From contig JAYKAV010000012.1 of NCBI GenBank assembly GCA_035582835.1, positions 592,818 through 656,817 of the forward strand: a stretch of DNA of 64,000 nucleotides, read 5' to 3'. Numbering within the stretch: position 1 is the first letter of the stretch; each line of letters begins with the position of its first letter. Source of the DNA: Phoebastria nigripes (lineage: Eukaryota > Chordata > Aves > Procellariiformes > Diomedeidae). Below, piece after piece: positions 60,501 through 64,000 of this stretch. The translations under genes and the position numbers were made by a program. A model generated the notes under the pieces. That model worked only from the letters and a program-made list of their open reading frames with translations. It was not told the origin of the DNA and did not search any database.

Positions 60501-63331
60501 CACAGTAAGAAAGAAGCTAATTGCTGAACATTTTTCACATCTAAAAATAATCCAGAAAGCAAGACGGTAGAGTCAAACCACATACAGCTAAACAGAGCGC
60601 ACAGCAAAGTAACTTGCAGCAGGCATCAAACATTTCTACATAGTTAAATCAGCTGGATCATTCCACAGGACAGAAAAGACTATGATCCTTTGTTCTTACA
60701 GGCTTCTTTTGCTCTTTCTTTCTCTGTATTTATCATCTGTAATTTAAGATAAAGACAAGGAAGCAGGTAGCCCAAAAGCGGTAAAGGGCACATATTCTTC
60801 ACCCTTATTGCCTTCAGGACATCACACAGGGATCAATTTTAACTGTCATATTGAGTCAGATATCAAGATGTGCATGTTTGAGAAGGGGAAAGCTCCTTTC
60901 TGATAAGGATGGCTTGGATCAGCTCTTTTATGCCATCTTTTGTCTTCCTGCAGAGGTTATACTGAAGGTGGAGAAAACAGGTATTAGCGCTCCTCTTTGC
61001 TCATGCAGGCTCTAACTGGTGTAAAACCTAGCGAGGGACCTTTCTAGTGGGACTGTTCAGGCACTGAGTCCCACAAGCACCAAGCCTCTGAATCAGAAAG
61101 TTTATGACCAGTGCCTCGATAATGTCCTTTTTCCTTGCTGGGCTGAGCTGTCCCTGCAAAGTGCAGCCCAAGCCCTGGCACACCCCCAGCAACTTCAGCC
61201 CTCGTGGGGAATGCTTCGCAGAAAGCTCGTGGCATCCCGGGTTTGGCATCCCCTGTGCACTTCCCAAACGATCGGCTGAGCAGGCACGTAAGCATTTTGA
61301 GGACCATTTTGGCAGATAATGACTCTGATGGAAAAGCCACTGGGTTAGCACTCAGGGATGCTGACTCCTTTGGGAAGAAGAAGTATTCACAGGGGACAGA
61401 TGGGCAAATCAACACCAGTCCCCGTTTTACAATTAAACAGCCAACCTTTGACGAGATGTTTCCCCAGAGGTCCTTTTGCTGGCTCATCGCATCCTTTCAT
61501 CCTCTCCAACCCAGCTCTCGGGCAACAGTGCTCATACCTCCGGGAAAGGCACTATTCACACCAGCCCTTTGGCACGTGTTTGCCTCCCGGTGCACTGCCA
61601 GGGATCAGCACGGCTTCTGGGTCGCGTGGTCGGGCTGTCTTTCTCCACATGGAGATGAAGGTCTGTTGTCAGCCTCTGAGGTGGGACAGAAAGGATCAGT
61701 GATACCAACTCCTAATAGGGNAGGAGAAAGGAAGAGGTATTTCCTTGAATACCTCAATACATTGGCTTGATGATCGTAAGCTTTCCTCTCTTTTAATGTC
61801 TTAGCTTAGGTCCACAATGGTATCTACCTCCACCAGTCATTGGACATAGGCCTCTTCTCACACCTCAGCAGGAATTCATGTGTAGGGATGACTGATTTAC
61901 TGTTTACTTCAGAAAAACTTGGTCTGCGTACAATAATCATCAGTCAAAACATTCCCATTTTGAGTTTCCTCATACCACCCCCATGTTAGCAGCTCTCTAT
62001 TGTCAAATCTAGCAGAATACTGCCATTCCCTGCTTTAATATCTCAGGTACATAATACAGCTTCCTTCTACCCTTGTAGATCTGATGAAAGACTATTCTTA
62101 TTCACCACGAGCATTCTTAAAGGGAAAAAAACCACATTGTTAGAAGAATACAGTGCAGGTATTTAAAGAGGCAGCTTCTGACTGCTGCTGCTTTCTCCTC
62201 TTGACATGAAGATGAACTTCCTCTGGTAGCTGACTCATTGCCCTGGGCTATCACTCTAATTTCTTTGACTTCTGATGAGCAGATGCTCTAAATCTGTCAA
62301 TATGAAGCACAAAAGGATCTTATTAATGGTCCAACCACTGTGTTTTTCATGGGTAGTGCTATCAATCTTGCCTTATACATGTGCATTATTGCTAGCAATT
62401 GTTTACATATGCTGTAGCTCCCACTCAGTGCTTTATACCACCTCACTTCATACTGCTGCCTCATATACAGTGGTCTTTATGCTACATATATCACGTTTAT
62501 ATAGCTTGAGTGAGCTTGAGGCTCACTTTCTTTGTAAGGTACCAAGCTGTAAGGTACTTTTCTGTTTTCCGTAGTATATTGGTGTGCCTTGAATTATTCA
62601 CTCAATTTCTGGGAAGCAGCATTAAGAATGTAATCTTCTGTTCATAAATCCATTGGAAGACTCTTAATAATGTAAGCCTTAGTGGAACATCCCAGAATTG
62701 CAAAGGAAGGAGTAAGCATTTCCTTAGGGTTTCAAATGGTTCACTTGCCTTTCCTTTGACAGAGCTAAATCCATTCTTTAGGAAAAAAAAAAAAAAACAA
62801 CACTTAGCTTTTGAAAGATTTCAACCATCCTTTTCTTCTGTTTCCTTGTAATGAATGATCAGCTGCTCTGTCACTACAGGAAGGTCCATAAAGCTTGCAG
62901 AATATACAAAAGCCGAATTCAGGACCATTTACATTCATCAGTTAACACTAATGCACTCCCTGATCCTGCTGCTGAGGTTTTGCTTCTATGGGCTTCTTTC
63001 TCCTGAAGACAGAGGCATCCTGGAAGCTTTCATTTCAGTAGCAAAACATCACCTTATAAATACTCAGCTCAGGTGAAATCAACCACACCGAAAACTTGCA
63101 TTCATATCCAGAAATGAGAATTCCTGGAAATGCTTGCACTACCTACTACAGAAATGGCAGCACTGGCACCTTTGTGGCTGAAGCCCCCATAGCCCACACG
63201 AGCGTGATGATCCTGAGCTCCCAGGGCATGAGTGAGGCTGTGCATAGGTCTCTGCACAGGTCTGGTTTTTGAAGTGAAGATCTAAGCAGGGCATTTAAAN
63301 TGTCTGGATGATTCTTCTTTGTTACTTCCAG
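54591..63331. other. Non-coding, unique DNA
   Basis: Open frames at 55383-55853 (minus), 61044-61487 (minus) and 61204-61770 (plus) are the longest. The 61020-61740 block is GC-richer and open in several frames on both strands, which points to composition rather than coding. No repeat relic recognised. Confidence 0.6.
58328..58454. promoter_or_regulatory. Small CpG-rich cluster
   Basis: Nine CpGs in 126 bases, including AGCGAGCGGCG at 58327-58336. A CACGTG E-box lies nearby (CATCACGTGTGG around 58537). No adjoining gene model is convincing. Confidence 0.22.
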
Positions 63332-63409
63332 CAAAGAGCAGGAACAAGTGGCATCAGCGTCTCCTGAGGAAGAAATGGCATCTCTGAGTGCGGGCGTCTG
63401 GAGCAGCAG
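63332..63409 (+). other. Candidate 78-base cassette exon with perfect splice sites
   Basis: A pyrimidine-rich acceptor (TTCTTCTTTGTTACTTCCAG, ending 63331) precedes 78 bases that end in CAG at 63409 and are followed at once by GTAAGT, a full consensus donor. Only one of the three forward frames is open: one base, 25 codons, two bases. It encodes an acidic, low-complexity-free peptide (starts KEQEQVASASPEEE, ends SAGVWSS). The length is a multiple of three and both ends have the same phase, as in a skippable exon. I do not recognise the peptide, and no partner exon was identified in the window. It could be a coding exon, a non-coding RNA exon or a chance pseudo-exon; the last cannot be excluded without transcripts. 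Confidence 0.35.
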
Positions 63410-64000
63410 GTAAGTTGATAGGAGAGGAGACCATAAGAGGTGGCAGCAGCATCTGTGACTCCAAACAGGGTCTTGTTCCTGAGACCTTGACGTGGGAAAA
63501 GGAAGATTCAGCTGCTGGTTGTTTCTCTGTATGGGACAAGGCACTTCATGTCTTTGGATCTCTGTTGTTTTACACCAACTTTTACATGTTACTTCTACTT
63601 AATAAACTTCTTGTGGGGCAGCAGAGGAGTCGATTTTGATGAGATCTATGATTACAGCACTACNTACTTCTGCAACTGCTCACAAAATAAATTTCAACAT
63701 TTCTACCCACCATCAGGCAACTGCAGAAGAAGATGCTAATACTATGTTCCAATTTGGGTTTATACAGCAGCTCCACAACTGTTCCTTTTAATGTAGTCCC
63801 AAAAGTGATTATAATTTCTCACAAGTAAGGTATTTGCAGTGGTATCTGCAAGTTTGGGAGACATGTGGATTAGTAAAATTAAGCAATACATTGTTTAGCA
63901 CCCGTTGAATATCTCATGGTCTTGGTGGTACAGCATTTTGAACCCTCTACAACATTTTTACACTGATTTGACTTTTTTCTGGCTTCATCATATATGTAAA
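63410..64000. other. Non-coding flank of the exon candidate
   Basis: Would be intron if the 63332-63409 exon is real. No following acceptor with a convincing exon was identified. An N lies at 63664. Confidence 0.5.

Noticed and set aside
61044..61770. Overlapping open frames of 147 (minus) and 188 (plus) codons
   Set aside because: Open in several frames on both strands in a GC-richer stretch, no domain, no codon pattern or splice sites to favour one. Composition explains it.
1..64000. Bacterial, phage or viral system, CRISPR array, tRNA or rRNA genes
   Set aside because: No supporting signal seen on either strand; sequence style and CR1 content are those of a bird nuclear genome.

Overview
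The window reads as ordinary AT-rich vertebrate nuclear DNA, almost certainly from a bird. The evidence is the repeat content. Every LINE I can recognise is CR1, including a copy at 42962-43640 of a type I associate with neoavian birds, and CR1 tails end in the (ATTCTATG)n-like 3' repeat. There are no L1/Alu-type elements, repeat density is very low, and several fragments resemble ancient elements shared by birds, crocodilians and turtles. Nothing prokaryotic or viral is visible: no operons, no Shine-Dalgarno spacing, no CRISPR, no tRNA or rRNA genes that I could see.

I find no intact protein-coding gene. The open frames are short, overlap on both strands and match no family I recognise. The longest (34550-35164, 204 codons) is about what I would expect by chance in six frames of 64 kb. 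The only recognisable protein sequence is the C-terminal end of a CR1 reverse transcriptase, minus strand, 43045-43640, broken by a one-base frameshift. The window is best described as a gene desert or the inside of large introns.

Layout: 1-16 kb is unique AT-rich DNA with small ancient-repeat relics (3.4, 4.2, 15.3 kb), an AATTA-rich block at 4.74-4.86 kb and a minus-strand terminal-exon-like segment at 13.0-13.15 kb. 16-21 kb holds two plus-strand CR1 3' ends and a relic at 20.2 kb. 21-42 kb is mostly unique, with relics at 22.0, 28.6, 32.0, 37.1 and 42.4 kb, a CpG cluster at 28.1 kb and long homopolymers. 43-44 kb holds the main CR1. 44-54 kb is unique with CpG clusters (45.9, 52.1-53.3 kb), a strong hairpin at 51.5 kb and a first-exon-like segment at 51.0 kb. 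54.4 kb holds an old CR1-like tail. 54.6-64 kb is unique, with a well-formed cassette-exon candidate at 63332-63409.

The items most worth checking are the three exon-like segments (63332-63409 plus; 13152-13007 minus; 51055-50911 minus), the 51491-51527 stem-loop, the RUNX-type palindrome at 40514, and the candidate conserved non-coding blocks. I did not find a novel multi-gene system. All repeat assignments were made from memory without alignment.
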